A stretch of 64,000 nt of DNA, from positions 62,001 to 126,000 of the forward strand of contig NZ_CP081000.1 of the NCBI RefSeq assembly GCF_019645875.1. Reading direction: 5' to 3'. A program made the position numbers and the translations under genes. The stretch's first letter is position 1, and each line of letters begins with the position of its first letter. This stretch comes from Mycolicibacterium senegalense. GTDB lineage: Bacteria; Actinomycetota; Actinomycetes; Mycobacteriales; Mycobacteriaceae. Shown here in pieces: positions 46,787 to 54,838 of this stretch. The notes under the pieces are model-generated. The model searched no databases. It was not told the DNA's origin and saw nothing but the letters and a program-made list of their open reading frames with translations.

Positions 46787-47524
46787 ATGAGCTTCTTCGA
46801 CTTCTTCAACGACGTCGTCGACACTGTTAGCGACACGGCTGACAAGGTCTCGAAAGGCGCTAAAGTCGTCGGCTATATCGCGAAGAAGGGAAATTTGCTC
46901 GACGTAGCTGAATTGGCTAAGTCTGTTGGCAAGTGGGCGTCTCCGCTAAAAATCGCTCCAACGCCGGTCCTGGAGGGCGGGCAGAAAGTCATCAAAGGCA
47001 TGCGATGGACTACAGGGGAGGGCGACCCTGTACTTGGGACGGATTTTGTCGAGGGATCGAGAGCGTTTAGAGAGTTAGAGCCCAGGTTCAGCGCGGCGCG
47101 GCCCGACGACACCTGGTCGGGCGGAGACGCCCCCGGCCATTATGAGAGCAGGCTGGAAAAACAGTTGGATCATGTCGCAATATTGCGGGATGCCGACGCG
47201 AAAGTCGGGCAGGTAATGAGTCGGGAGGCCGACGAACTCAACGAGGTCCGTCGAATCTTAGACGGATTACACAACGAGTTGGCCGACTTCGGGGAATTTT
47301 CGAAATGGCTCGGTGTCGGCCAGATAGGAAAAACTCTGCAGTTCTCTGTAGAGACCGCGGCGGTAATTCAAGTTGTTAACGAAGCCCGTAAAAAGTTATG
47401 GGAAATGCACGATTTCGCCAACGCCAACGCTGCGGCCGTTAGAGAGGCGATCCAGTCGTATGAGAAAGTATCTACAGAAGCCACCCCGCAGGATTCTATA
47501 GGCGACTTTGATCCGCCCCGCTGA
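46787..47524 (+). CDS. EspE-like ESX-1 protein (second cassette)
   Basis: A 245-aa shorter relative of EspE. The match is to the EspE N-terminal region: GEGDPVLGTDFVEGSRAF corresponds to GVGDPDNGRLFGDGADQM of EspE, and ARPDDTWSGGDAPGHYESRL to the W/Y motif. It lacks the Gly-rich and acidic C-terminal half of EspE. It is first in an espE-espF-espH-like cassette just after the espB terminator, with GGGGGA before the ATG. A substrate role for ESX-1 is inferred from paralogy and neighbours. Codon use is relatively AT-rich (many AAA, TTG, ATA codons). Confidence 0.8.
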   Translation: MSFFDFFNDVVDTVSDTADKVSKGAKVVGYIAKKGNLLDVAELAKSVGKWASPLKIAPTPVLEGGQKVIKGMRWTTGEGDPVLGTDFVEGSRAFRELEPRFSAARPDDTWSGGDAPGHYESRLEKQLDHVAILRDADAKVGQVMSREADELNEVRRILDGLHNELADFGEFSKWLGVGQIGKTLQFSVETAAVIQVVNEARKKLWEMHDFANANAAAVREAIQSYEKVSTEATPQDSIGDFDPPR

Positions 47525-47544
47525 CCGAATTGTTAGGAGGTTCC

Positions 47545-47868
47545 GTGACCAGCGCTGAAGACAGAAAAATATCGGGGCACACCATGCGGGGTTTGGCCGA
47601 GGTGCAGGATGACTTAGGGGATGGAGTCGATTCTGCAATTGCGCAGGTTCAGTTCGCGGGCTCCCAGATGGAGAAGACGCACGGCCTAATTTGTGCTGTT
47701 ACCAATGACGCCGTCAAGTCGGCGGAGGCGGAACGATCTACAGCAGGTGGCAATCTCAAGGCGGTGTGCACGGAGCTTGCCCAAAAATTGCGCCACGGAG
47801 CATCAGCATTTGATGGGACGGATCGGGATGAGAAGGACAAACTCGACCGACAGATGCCGCCGCGATGA
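47545..47868 (+). CDS. EspF-like ESX-1 protein (second cassette)
   Basis: A 107-aa helical protein of the EspC/EspF type. GTG 47545 is the start because a perfect AGGAGG lies 5 nt upstream; the TTG at 47530 lies before that site. In place of the YxxxD secretion motif it has Phe89-x3-Asp93 (SAFDGTDRDE), at the position where EspF has YDRTD. It would pair with the EspE-like protein encoded 20 nt upstream. Cysteines at 50 and 75 are unusual for this family. Confidence 0.75.
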   Translation: MTSAEDRKISGHTMRGLAEVQDDLGDGVDSAIAQVQFAGSQMEKTHGLICAVTNDAVKSAEAERSTAGGNLKAVCTELAQKLRHGASAFDGTDRDEKDKLDRQMPPR

Positions 47869-47902
47869 CCGTCCGACACTGGCAGGATTGGCGACCTAAG
47901 TC

Positions 47903-48418
47903 ATGACCGACGACAACTGGGGCTCATGGGACGACGACGAAGATGACGCCTCTCACTCAATCGGTGACGACGAATCTATCGAGTCTGACTTAGACGCGTT
48001 GCCGGACGATGTTCTGTCTGAAACTGCCGACCTAGACGACGACGGAGTGTCCGAGGAACGCGATGTTGCGGGCGATGGCGAACACGATCCCGGGCATACG
48101 ACTTTGACAAACCCACCCGGTACTGTGTCGGTCACCGTGGACTTAGATGGCCGAGTTCATCGTTTTGAGCTTGCTCCGGAGACCGCTCGAATGTCCGAAC
48201 AGCAGTTGACCGAAGAGATCCGAGTCATCGCTGACCTGGCTCGACAGCAGGTTCGTTCGGAAGTGCGTGAGTTTGCCGTGGAGGCCGCTCGATTCACGGG
48301 ACTAGACCCGGTCTCGATGGGAGAAAGCTTGGGCAAGATCGGAATGCCATCGCAGACGGAGTACGAAGCCATGAGGTCACACATACTTGCGACGCGGTAC
48401 TACGGCGCCAGTGATTGA
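47903..48418 (+). CDS. EspH-like chaperone (second cassette)
   Basis: A 171-aa EspH paralog: a strongly acidic N-terminus (WGSWDDDEDDASHSIGDDES) then the core LTNPPGTVSVTVDLDGRVHR and FELAPETARMSEQQLTEEIR, which lines up with EspH without gaps. It probably serves the EspE/EspF-like pair encoded just before it. Confidence 0.82.
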   Translation: MTDDNWGSWDDDEDDASHSIGDDESIESDLDALPDDVLSETADLDDDGVSEERDVAGDGEHDPGHTTLTNPPGTVSVTVDLDGRVHRFELAPETARMSEQQLTEEIRVIADLARQQVRSEVREFAVEAARFTGLDPVSMGESLGKIGMPSQTEYEAMRSHILATRYYGASD

Positions 48419-48470
48419 CAGTTCGATTCGGAGGCCTGCGTTTTGTGAATGATGTTGGGAGCGAGGGTGA

Positions 48471-49085
48471 ATGAGTACGCAACCTGGCTGGTACCCGTCG
48501 CCGGACGGGCAACGTGTTCTTCGATATTTCGACGGGGCTCAGTGGACCGACCAGACAAATAGTGCGGTGCCCGACGCTGATCAACCAAGCCATGAGTCAT
48601 CGAGGCGGGTCTGGATCTTACTGGCTGCCTTAGGTCTGGTTCTGGTTGTGATCGCAGGTGTCACCGTGTCGACGCTAGTTGATTTCGGTGAGCAGACCTC
48701 TGCGGACGATGGTGAAGGCGGGCCGCCGCCGACGGCGCAGTCACGATCGGTGTTGATACCCGAATTGATTCTGGCTGCTGGCTCGAAGCTGACCGATCAG
48801 CACGCAGGACAGTGGGAGCAGTGGGATGTCCCAACGGAATTCGCGCTCACAGTTGAGGCTCTGCGGCAGCAACTCCCCATCGGAAGAGATTACGACGGTT
48901 TAGCCTGGTGCTCTGAGTATTCTCGGCAGACCGAGATTGATGGTGTGCGGTATGACCTGACCACATGGAGTTGGGGCACCGAAGCGGACCTCGTGTCGGT
49001 GAGTATGAACCCGGCACCGTGGGAGAAGACCCACACCGAAGTCATGTTGAGCCGAGAACCAAGCGAATCTGGCTGCGTGAGATAG
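48471..49085 (+). CDS. DUF2510 single-pass membrane protein
   Basis: A 204-aa protein. The N-terminal 30 residues (PGWYPSPDGQRVLRYFDGAQ, then WTDQ) are a DUF2510 domain, a short tryptophan motif found at the cytosolic N-terminus of many actinobacterial membrane proteins. A transmembrane helix follows at about 46-66 (ILLAALGLVLVVIAGVTVST). The outer domain of about 135 residues has two cysteines (LAWCSEYS and SGCVR). GAGGG precedes the ATG. It is the last gene of the second esp-like cassette and ends at a bidirectional hairpin. Function unknown. Confidence 0.75.
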   Translation: MSTQPGWYPSPDGQRVLRYFDGAQWTDQTNSAVPDADQPSHESSRRVWILLAALGLVLVVIAGVTVSTLVDFGEQTSADDGEGGPPPTAQSRSVLIPELILAAGSKLTDQHAGQWEQWDVPTEFALTVEALRQQLPIGRDYDGLAWCSEYSRQTEIDGVRYDLTTWSWGTEADLVSVSMNPAPWEKTHTEVMLSREPSESGCVR

Positions 49086-49104
49086 GGATTCGCAGGCGAA
49101 ACGA

Positions 49105-49138
49105 TCAGCCCGGCTCGCTATTTGGCAAGCCGGGCTGA
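49105..49138. terminator. Bidirectional terminator hairpin
   Basis: TCAGCCCGGCT (49105-49115) and AGCCGGGCTGA (49128-49138) pair perfectly over a 12-nt loop. It sits midway between the convergent DUF2510 gene and espL. Confidence 0.8.
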
Positions 49139-49150
49139 ACTTTGACGGCT

Positions 49151-49489
49151 TCAGCCCAGCTCCGGCCCATCCGCGGTCAATTCCGCCACCATCGCATCGA
49201 GTCGTTCGCGGTCAGCTTCGATGGACGCCGTCGCCGCAGCCGTCGCCTTCTGGATCGCTTCGTTGAGCCGCTGTTCCACGGCTTGGGCCCCCAGCCGCAG
49301 CAATCCTTCTTTGATGTACACGTCGATCAGATGGTGGTGGCCGTTGAGCGTGACTTCGACGCTCTGGGCTTCGTCTGCGGCCGTGAAGGTTTCGCTGTTC
49401 ATCTTGTGCAGCTGGTCGTCCATGAGCGATTGCAGCTGCTGCGCTTGACGCAGTACCGCAGCGACCTGCGGGTGCATCTCATCTGTCAC
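49151..49489 (-). CDS. espL: ESX-1 YbaB-like protein EspL
   Basis: A 112-aa protein with the YbaB/EbfC fold pattern (LRQAQQLQSLMDDQLHKMNS, then VEVTLNGHHHLIDVYIKEGL), matching EspL. EspL is a cytosolic factor needed for stability of ESX-1 substrates such as EspE, EspF and EspH. I place the start at GTG 49489, with GAGGAAT 8 nt upstream; the open frame continues 29 codons further without a ribosome site. It is read with eccE1 and mycP1 in the same direction, 49 nt after eccE1, as the last gene of that - strand run. Confidence 0.85.
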   Translation of the reverse strand: MTDEMHPQVAAVLRQAQQLQSLMDDQLHKMNSETFTAADEAQSVEVTLNGHHHLIDVYIKEGLLRLGAQAVEQRLNEAIQKATAAATASIEADRERLDAMVAELTADGPELG

Positions 49490-49538
49490 TTCGATTCCTC
49501 CCGACCCTTCTGGGACCCCTCTCCCAGGAAGCTTGATG

Positions 49539-50936
49539 TCATTGCTCGAGCGCCATCTGGTAGCGGCTCTCTTCACGCGGATTGATCAACGTGATCGGCA
49601 GCTGACGGTGCCGTGGTGTGTCAATGAAGTTGGGTCGCAGGATCACTCGGCCGACGCCCTGATGCGGGCCCAGGTACGTCGTGGCGTTCGGCCATGCGAC
49701 GCGTGGCACCCGGCCGACGCGCCCGTTGATCATCGTGGCGAACTCACGGAACTGCGGACTGAGGGTCACCACCGCGCCGGACGCGGCGGAGCGGATGACG
49801 AACTGGGTGAACAGACGCGCGTCGCCGAGGTTGATGCTGACGTCGACGTTGTCGAACGGCATGTACACCGGGTAGCGGTCAGATGTCTCACCGACGAGCA
49901 CCCCGGCCGAGCCGATCGGCAGGTCGTAGTGCTTGTCCGTGACGGGCGTGAGGCCTTGAAGGGCCGCCCGCTGCCCGCCGTAGAGACAGGAAAACCCGCG
50001 CGGTGTGGTCGGATTCGACAAGGTCGTGAGCAACACCGTCGACGTCGGTGCCGCTCCGGGACGAATGCGTACGCATGTGGTGGTGTGGTCGGCACGAGCC
50101 GACCACCAGACGTCGGGGCCGCCGGGTGCGTTGTATGCCGCGGTGAAGGTACTGCGGCCCTTGATCACCGACCAGGTTTCCTTCTCGAAGCTGATCTCGG
50201 TGGCCTTGTCGTAATCGTCGAAGCTCCGTGAGCACCGCGCGTCGATCCCGTTGCTGGCCAACTGATCCGCGATGCGGGTGGCCGATGCCACCAGGTAGCG
50301 GGCCAATCCGGACACGCCGCTGTCGCGGCGCTGAGCCGAACGCCGGGTCTTCTCCGGGTCGGCGCGCAGCACGATCCAGGTGCGCCGGTTCGCCGGCGCC
50401 GGGTACGGGCCCACCACCTGCTCGTAGAGCGCCACCAGGCTGGACGGCGCGGTCTTGCCGACGCGATAGCCGGCCGACACCACATCGGCCTCCAGGTCGG
50501 GGCAGTGCGCCCGGAGCAGCTTTTCGACCAGTTTGGTGCTGACGGTGTCATCCGAGACGGCGTTGCCGTTGACGATCACGGTCGGCGTGAAAGGCCTTGG
50601 CATCAGCTCGATTACCGCGACCAGATAATCGCCTTGCCAGCGCACGGCGACGTGATCACCCGGCATGACCGTGGCCCCGACCGCGGGCTCAGACGGCACG
50701 TCTGGGGTGCTGCGGTGGCGCCGTCGCCAGGAGAAGATCGCCCTGACCCAGCCGGTGAGCCGGTAGCCGCGGATGGTGAGCACCGAGAAGATCGCGATCA
50801 ATACCGACAGCGTGATGCCCAACCACAGCAACTTGAAGTGCAGGCACACCGCGATGCACGCCGGGATCAGCGTGGCTGCCCAGATCGCGTGCCCGGTGGT
50901 GAATCGGAAGCCGAAGTTCCGGCGCAAGAAGTTCAT
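49539..50936 (-). CDS. eccE1: ESX-1 membrane component EccE1
   Basis: A 465-aa protein (462 in M. tuberculosis). Two N-terminal transmembrane helices (about 14-33, GHAIWAATLIPACIAVCLHF, and 35-52, LLWLGITLSVLIAIFSVL) precede a cytosolic domain. EccE forms the periphery of the EccBCDE complex and stabilises it. Its start overlaps the mycP1 stop by 4 nt, so the pair is coupled. Position and order (mycP1-eccE1-espL reading on -) resemble the M. tuberculosis locus apart from espB. Confidence 0.92.
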   Translation of the reverse strand: MNFLRRNFGFRFTTGHAIWAATLIPACIAVCLHFKLLWLGITLSVLIAIFSVLTIRGYRLTGWVRAIFSWRRRHRSTPDVPSEPAVGATVMPGDHVAVRWQGDYLVAVIELMPRPFTPTVIVNGNAVSDDTVSTKLVEKLLRAHCPDLEADVVSAGYRVGKTAPSSLVALYEQVVGPYPAPANRRTWIVLRADPEKTRRSAQRRDSGVSGLARYLVASATRIADQLASNGIDARCSRSFDDYDKATEISFEKETWSVIKGRSTFTAAYNAPGGPDVWWSARADHTTTCVRIRPGAAPTSTVLLTTLSNPTTPRGFSCLYGGQRAALQGLTPVTDKHYDLPIGSAGVLVGETSDRYPVYMPFDNVDVSINLGDARLFTQFVIRSAASGAVVTLSPQFREFATMINGRVGRVPRVAWPNATTYLGPHQGVGRVILRPNFIDTPRHRQLPITLINPREESRYQMALEQ

Positions 50937-52282
50937 TGGCGCCGCCGCAATGCACGACGGGTCATCGCAGCGATCCCCAGGATCAGGGCCAACGCGACTC
51001 CGGCGACCACGACACCGGTGATCGGGCCACGGTCTGGCGGCGGAATGTACACCGGCGGCGGTACTTCCTTGACCCGGAACGGCGCCTTGGCCGGACCCTC
51101 GGGCACTTCCCAGGTGAGTGCGGCGACCGGATCGACCACGCCGGCACCGACGTAGTTGTCGACGCCGCCGCCGGGATGGCGCGCGGTGGCGGTGATCCGG
51201 TTGATGACCTGGGCGGGCGTGAGGTCCGGGTAGCGCTGCTTCACCAGTGCGGCCAGACCGGAGACGAAGGCGGCCGAGAACGACGTGCCGTTGAGCGGCA
51301 CCGGGCCATCCTCACCAGGGGTGGCATTGACCGGCTGGCCCTCGTAACCCAGTGCGGTGAGGTTCTCGCCCGGAGCCGCCGCGCCCAGCCACGGACCTGA
51401 CATCGAGAAGTTGCTCGGCTGCCCGTTCTGGCCGACGCTGCCGACGGTGAGTACCAGCGGGTCGTACCAGGCCGGGCTCACGATCGTCTGCACACCCTTC
51501 CAGCCGCGCGCATCGGCGGGGACCGACGGATCCGGCGGCGGGTTCTGGTTGCAGTCCTGGCCGGTGTTGCCGGCGGCGACGACGATCACTGCGCCCTTGA
51601 CGTTCACCGCGTAGTTGATGGCTGCGCCCAGGCTGGTCTCGTCGATCCGGCGAGTCACCTTGTAGCAGGCGGCCTCGCTGATGTTGATCACCTGCGCACC
51701 AAGGTTGGCAGCGTGCACGACCGAACGCGCCAGGCTGCGGATCGAGCCCGCGGTCTGGGTGGTGTTCGGGTCGTTGGGATCTTGGCGCGAACCCTTGGGC
51801 TGGAACGCGACCGACGTCTGGCGCAGCGAAATCAGTCGTGCATCGGGGGCCACACCGATGAATCCGTCAGTGGGCGACGGGCGGCCGGCGATGATCGATG
51901 CGGTCAGCGTCCCGTGGGCGTCACAGTCGGACATCCCGTTGCCCGCGGCGTCGACGAAGTCGCCACCGGGTTCGGCCGGGACTCGGGGCGAACCGTTCAC
52001 ACCGGTATCGATAACCGCGACAGTTACACCGGCGCCGGTTGCGAACTTCTGCGCCTCAGCGAGCTTCAGGTAGTCGGCCGCCCATGGTTTGTCGGCGAAG
52101 TTCGAATTCGGCATGACCGTCGGCGCCGCGCAGATCTTGCGCTGCTCGGTCGGCTGGTCGGGACCGGTCTCATCAGGCGGAACAGCGGCGGCATCGATCG
52201 CTGGCGGATCGATCGCGAACGCCGGCGGCGCACTGAATAGGGCCAACAAAACTGCCAGCAGCATCACGGCTAAGCGCTGCAC
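50933..52282 (-). CDS. mycP1: ESX-1 mycosin protease MycP1
   Basis: A 449-aa subtilisin-type serine protease. A signal peptide (LAVMLLAVLLALFSAPPAFA) is followed by the catalytic triad Asp92 (VIDTG), His123 (DAHGT) and Ser334 (NGTSFSA), and a C-terminal transmembrane helix (about 420-440, GVVVAGVALALILGIAAMTR). Mycosins stabilise the ESX membrane complex, and MycP1 cleaves EspB. The start is GTG 52282. The triad lies two residues from the M. tuberculosis numbering. Confidence 0.95.
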   Translation of the reverse strand: MQRLAVMLLAVLLALFSAPPAFAIDPPAIDAAAVPPDETGPDQPTEQRKICAAPTVMPNSNFADKPWAADYLKLAEAQKFATGAGVTVAVIDTGVNGSPRVPAEPGGDFVDAAGNGMSDCDAHGTLTASIIAGRPSPTDGFIGVAPDARLISLRQTSVAFQPKGSRQDPNDPNTTQTAGSIRSLARSVVHAANLGAQVINISEAACYKVTRRIDETSLGAAINYAVNVKGAVIVVAAGNTGQDCNQNPPPDPSVPADARGWKGVQTIVSPAWYDPLVLTVGSVGQNGQPSNFSMSGPWLGAAAPGENLTALGYEGQPVNATPGEDGPVPLNGTSFSAAFVSGLAALVKQRYPDLTPAQVINRITATARHPGGGVDNYVGAGVVDPVAALTWEVPEGPAKAPFRVKEVPPPVYIPPPDRGPITGVVVAGVALALILGIAAMTRRALRRRQ

Positions 52283-52566
52283 GCCTCACACTCCCCCAAT
52301 GACATCGGACATGTCTGCAGTGTGCTGGTGCACTTTCAGCAAACAATATCCGGCCTGTTCAGAAACGCATCGTCTCACGTCAAGCCGTCCGGCTATTTGC
52401 ACGCAGGCAATCATAAGGGTGCCCAGGTGAGGCTGATGACGCTTTGTTCCCGGCGGTGAGTGTTGCACGCGGCAAGGTGCGGGCAACAGGTAACCGGCTA
52501 TGTAGCTCTCAGCCTCACTTATGACGGCTCAGGCGAGGCCGGCGGAAGCATGTTGTCGACGACGAT
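52283..52566. other. Intergenic region upstream of mycP1 with inverted repeats
   Basis: No gene was seen in 284 bp. GTGAGGCTGA (52427-52436) and TCAGCCTCAC (52509-52518) are perfect 10-bp arms 72 nt apart, enclosing a GTTGC/GCAAC stem. GACATGTC (52307-52314) is a palindrome close to the mycP1 start. The arms could form a terminator for the membrane-protein pair upstream. Confidence 0.45.
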
Positions 52567-53043
52567 TCACCTGCCATGGGGCGGAACCTGCGGACCACGG
52601 CCTTGGCCGACGGCGTAGTGCATCGCATTGTGCACTGCGGCGAGTAGACCCTTGTATGTGGCGATCTCGCGCTCGACATCCTGGCGGAAACCGGCGCGCA
52701 GTTCTCTCGCCCGTTTTCTGTCCACCAGGACTGCTTTTGGACCCATAAATGGCCTCTTGCTGTCCAGGTTGTTGATGAGGTCCTCGCACCTGCGTGCTTC
52801 AGCAACAAGCTCTGGGTACGGAGCCGCCCAAAGTCGGTCGCCTGACCAGCGCGCCCAGAACGCCGATGAGTGCGCATACCACCGGGCCAGGTCACGGTAA
52901 GTCGCCTTCTGGCCGTACCAACTGATGCCAAAGAAGAAGGCTGCGCTACCGACCACTGCCAGCACTCCGGTAACGGCGGAGGGAATAGAACCATAGAGGA
53001 AAGTGGTGAACAAACCGAGATCGAAAGCGGCATGTGTTATCAC
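52567..53043 (-). CDS. Small membrane protein, paralog of its neighbour
   Basis: A 158-aa protein with two N-terminal hydrophobic helices (about 5-20 and 22-42, SAVTGVLAVVGSAAFFFGIS) and a helical cytosolic tail. The tail contains RWSGDRLWAAPYPELVAEAR then RCEDLI, closely matching RWPGERFADAPYLELDQEAQ and RC in the next gene upstream. Its ATG overlaps that gene's stop (ATGA). Unknown family. Its place between mycP1 and an esp-like cassette suggests an ESX-1 accessory role, but nothing in the sequence proves it. Confidence 0.7.
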   Translation of the reverse strand: MITHAAFDLGLFTTFLYGSIPSAVTGVLAVVGSAAFFFGISWYGQKATYRDLARWYAHSSAFWARWSGDRLWAAPYPELVAEARRCEDLINNLDSKRPFMGPKAVLVDRKRARELRAGFRQDVEREIATYKGLLAAVHNAMHYAVGQGRGPQVPPHGR

Positions 53044-53504
53044 CGGGGGCGCCTCTCGCCGGTGGCCCGTGAGTCTCGGTCAGCAGCCGCGTTCATTGCC
53101 GCCACTACGGTGGACATCCAATGACGTACCGCTGCAATATCTTTGAATGCCAGTTCAGAATGATCGGAGCTGCGGTTAGATCCCTCCAGGAGAAGCACTA
53201 ACAGCCAGCACCGCTGAGCTTCCTGGTCTAACTCAAGATACGGCGCATCCGCGAACCGTTCTCCAGGCCAGCGTGTGCGGAACGCGGCCGACTCTTTCTC
53301 TAAACGCCGACGGTAGGCGTTCGGCCGATTCTCGTTGAACCACCAGAGGTTCCACCACGTGGCTAGGATTATCACCGCGAACAGCATTGCAACGCCGAGG
53401 GCACGAACCAACGCTTCCTCTGGTGTGTCCGGCCAAGTGCGAATCGAGAGCGGGACAAACCCTCCCGTCAGAGCCAGCATCATAGGAGTGTAGCCAGCCG
53501 GCAC
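53040..53504 (-). CDS. Small membrane protein, first of a paralogous pair
   Basis: A 154-aa protein with a short N-terminal hydrophobic stretch and a transmembrane helix at about 33-53 (ALGVAMLFAVIILATWWNLW). A charged helical tail follows, with RWPGERFADAPYLELDQEAQ, a motif shared with its downstream neighbour. The ATG at 53504 is accepted with low certainty; no strong ribosome site was seen. It diverges from the third espE-like gene, leaving 103 bp between them. Codon use is AT-richer than the ESX core. Confidence 0.65.
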   Translation of the reverse strand: MPAGYTPMMLALTGGFVPLSIRTWPDTPEEALVRALGVAMLFAVIILATWWNLWWFNENRPNAYRRRLEKESAAFRTRWPGERFADAPYLELDQEAQRCWLLVLLLEGSNRSSDHSELAFKDIAAVRHWMSTVVAAMNAAADRDSRATGERRPR

Positions 53505-53607
53505 GATTCAAGAGTCGATCGGTCGCGGGCACACCAGTAGTAAAAATCAGCGCGCTGACGTGCGGCTCCACGCTGTTAGGCTTCCAACGGAACGTGGAAG
53601 GGTGCCA

Positions 53608-54492
53608 ATGAGCAAGCTGGAGCAGGCTGTAGAGATCGTCGAGATCGGCTTTGCAGGCAAGGGATTCTCCGAGCACTGGCGGGCGAAAGACAAGCCGGAG
53701 GACGCGGGGTTAGCCCGGGCCGGTCTTGTCGCCGACGGGATCGGCGGCGCTCAGATGCTCGGCGAGTTGGCCGCAGACAAGCTCGGCGGAGTTTCCCCCA
53801 CTAACTTCAGTTCCTACGGTGCGGCGACAAAGCGAATTCAAGGCTTTGGGACACCGATCATTGGTGCGGCTCTCTTGGCGCTCAATGGAATGCAGGTGAT
53901 GTGCGGTGTCGAGGATCCGGAGACGGGTGACCGGTTCACCCAGGGTTCACATAATTTCACCGCGATCGGCGACACCCTGAAACGCGCTACGCCAACCGAT
54001 CAATGGTATGGACGAGGATCGCATACCTATGCCGACCAAAATGACCGTCAGCAAGAACGTGTGGCGACAATGGCCAAGATTGACGCCAGTGTCAAAGACA
54101 TTGTTGCCGAACAGGCGAAGCAGATAAAGCAGACGCGCGACACCCTCGACGCTGTGGCGACATCGCTCACTATTTGCATCCCAATAGCGATAGTTATCGG
54201 AAAAATTCCCCCTACAGGGCCAGCGAACCAGATGGCTTTCGAGATTGGTGCCGTTGCAGCAGCCATGCCCATCGCACACACGATGATGGCAAGAATGCTG
54301 TACCTGGCATCCAGCAACGCGCAGAAGTTCACGCAAGCGGGAAGCGCCTACCGAGAAGTCGCGGCCGGGGCCAGGCCCAGTGGAGCACCTCCGGCATCTG
54401 TATCGCCACCAGGCGGCAATACGACTTCTGAACCATGGTCTCCATCCGGAGGCTCCGCTACGGGTACCGGAACGGGGTCAATCAATGTCTGA
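53608..54492 (+). CDS. EspE-like ESX-1 protein (third cassette)
   Basis: A 294-aa relative of EspE/EspA. The N-terminal 100 residues are helical, the W/Y motif is TDQWYGRGSHTYADQNDRQQ, a hydrophobic helix follows (SLTICIPIAIVIGKIPPTG), and the C-terminal 45 residues are a Pro/Gly/Ser tail. ATG 53608 is used (GGAAGGGTG upstream; an in-frame ATG at 53560 lacks a site). It overlaps the EspF-like gene by 8 nt. Substrate role inferred. Confidence 0.78.
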   Translation: MSKLEQAVEIVEIGFAGKGFSEHWRAKDKPEDAGLARAGLVADGIGGAQMLGELAADKLGGVSPTNFSSYGAATKRIQGFGTPIIGAALLALNGMQVMCGVEDPETGDRFTQGSHNFTAIGDTLKRATPTDQWYGRGSHTYADQNDRQQERVATMAKIDASVKDIVAEQAKQIKQTRDTLDAVATSLTICIPIAIVIGKIPPTGPANQMAFEIGAVAAAMPIAHTMMARMLYLASSNAQKFTQAGSAYREVAAGARPSGAPPASVSPPGGNTTSEPWSPSGGSATGTGTGSINV

Positions 54493-54805
54493 CGGCATTC
54501 TGGGAGTCACCTCGTCACACATCCGCGAATTGTCCGACGGTCAGAGCACAGCGAAGACGCTTATCGAACTGAACGCCGAGGTTACCGACGGGGTCAGTGC
54601 ATCCATGGTGGTGAACCATGGCCCGATCTGTGCCGCGAGCATCGCGGCTCTTGCGTTCGCCAACACGGCTCGTGATGGTGCGTGCGCGGCATTGGCGGCC
54701 GTGTCCCAGGATATGTCGGAAAAGCTGGACATAACTGCCTCGAAATACGATCAGACCGATGCGGAAGCGGCTGCCAAGCTGGAAAAGGAGATGCATCCAC
54801 GGTGA
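54485..54805 (+). CDS. EspF-like ESX-1 protein (third cassette)
   Basis: A 106-aa protein of the EspC/EspF type: ILGVTSSHIRELSDGQSTAK at the N-terminus, MVVNHGPICAAS aligning with RVTHGPISSS of EspF, and the intact secretion motif Tyr88-Asp92 in SKYDQTDAEA. Its ATG lies inside the end of the EspE-like gene (8-nt overlap), pointing to coupled, equimolar synthesis of the pair. Confidence 0.8.
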   Translation: MSDGILGVTSSHIRELSDGQSTAKTLIELNAEVTDGVSASMVVNHGPICAASIAALAFANTARDGACAALAAVSQDMSEKLDITASKYDQTDAEAAAKLEKEMHPR

Positions 54806-54838
54806 GGTGGCCGACCGATTGTCGGCCGGTGAGCGGCG

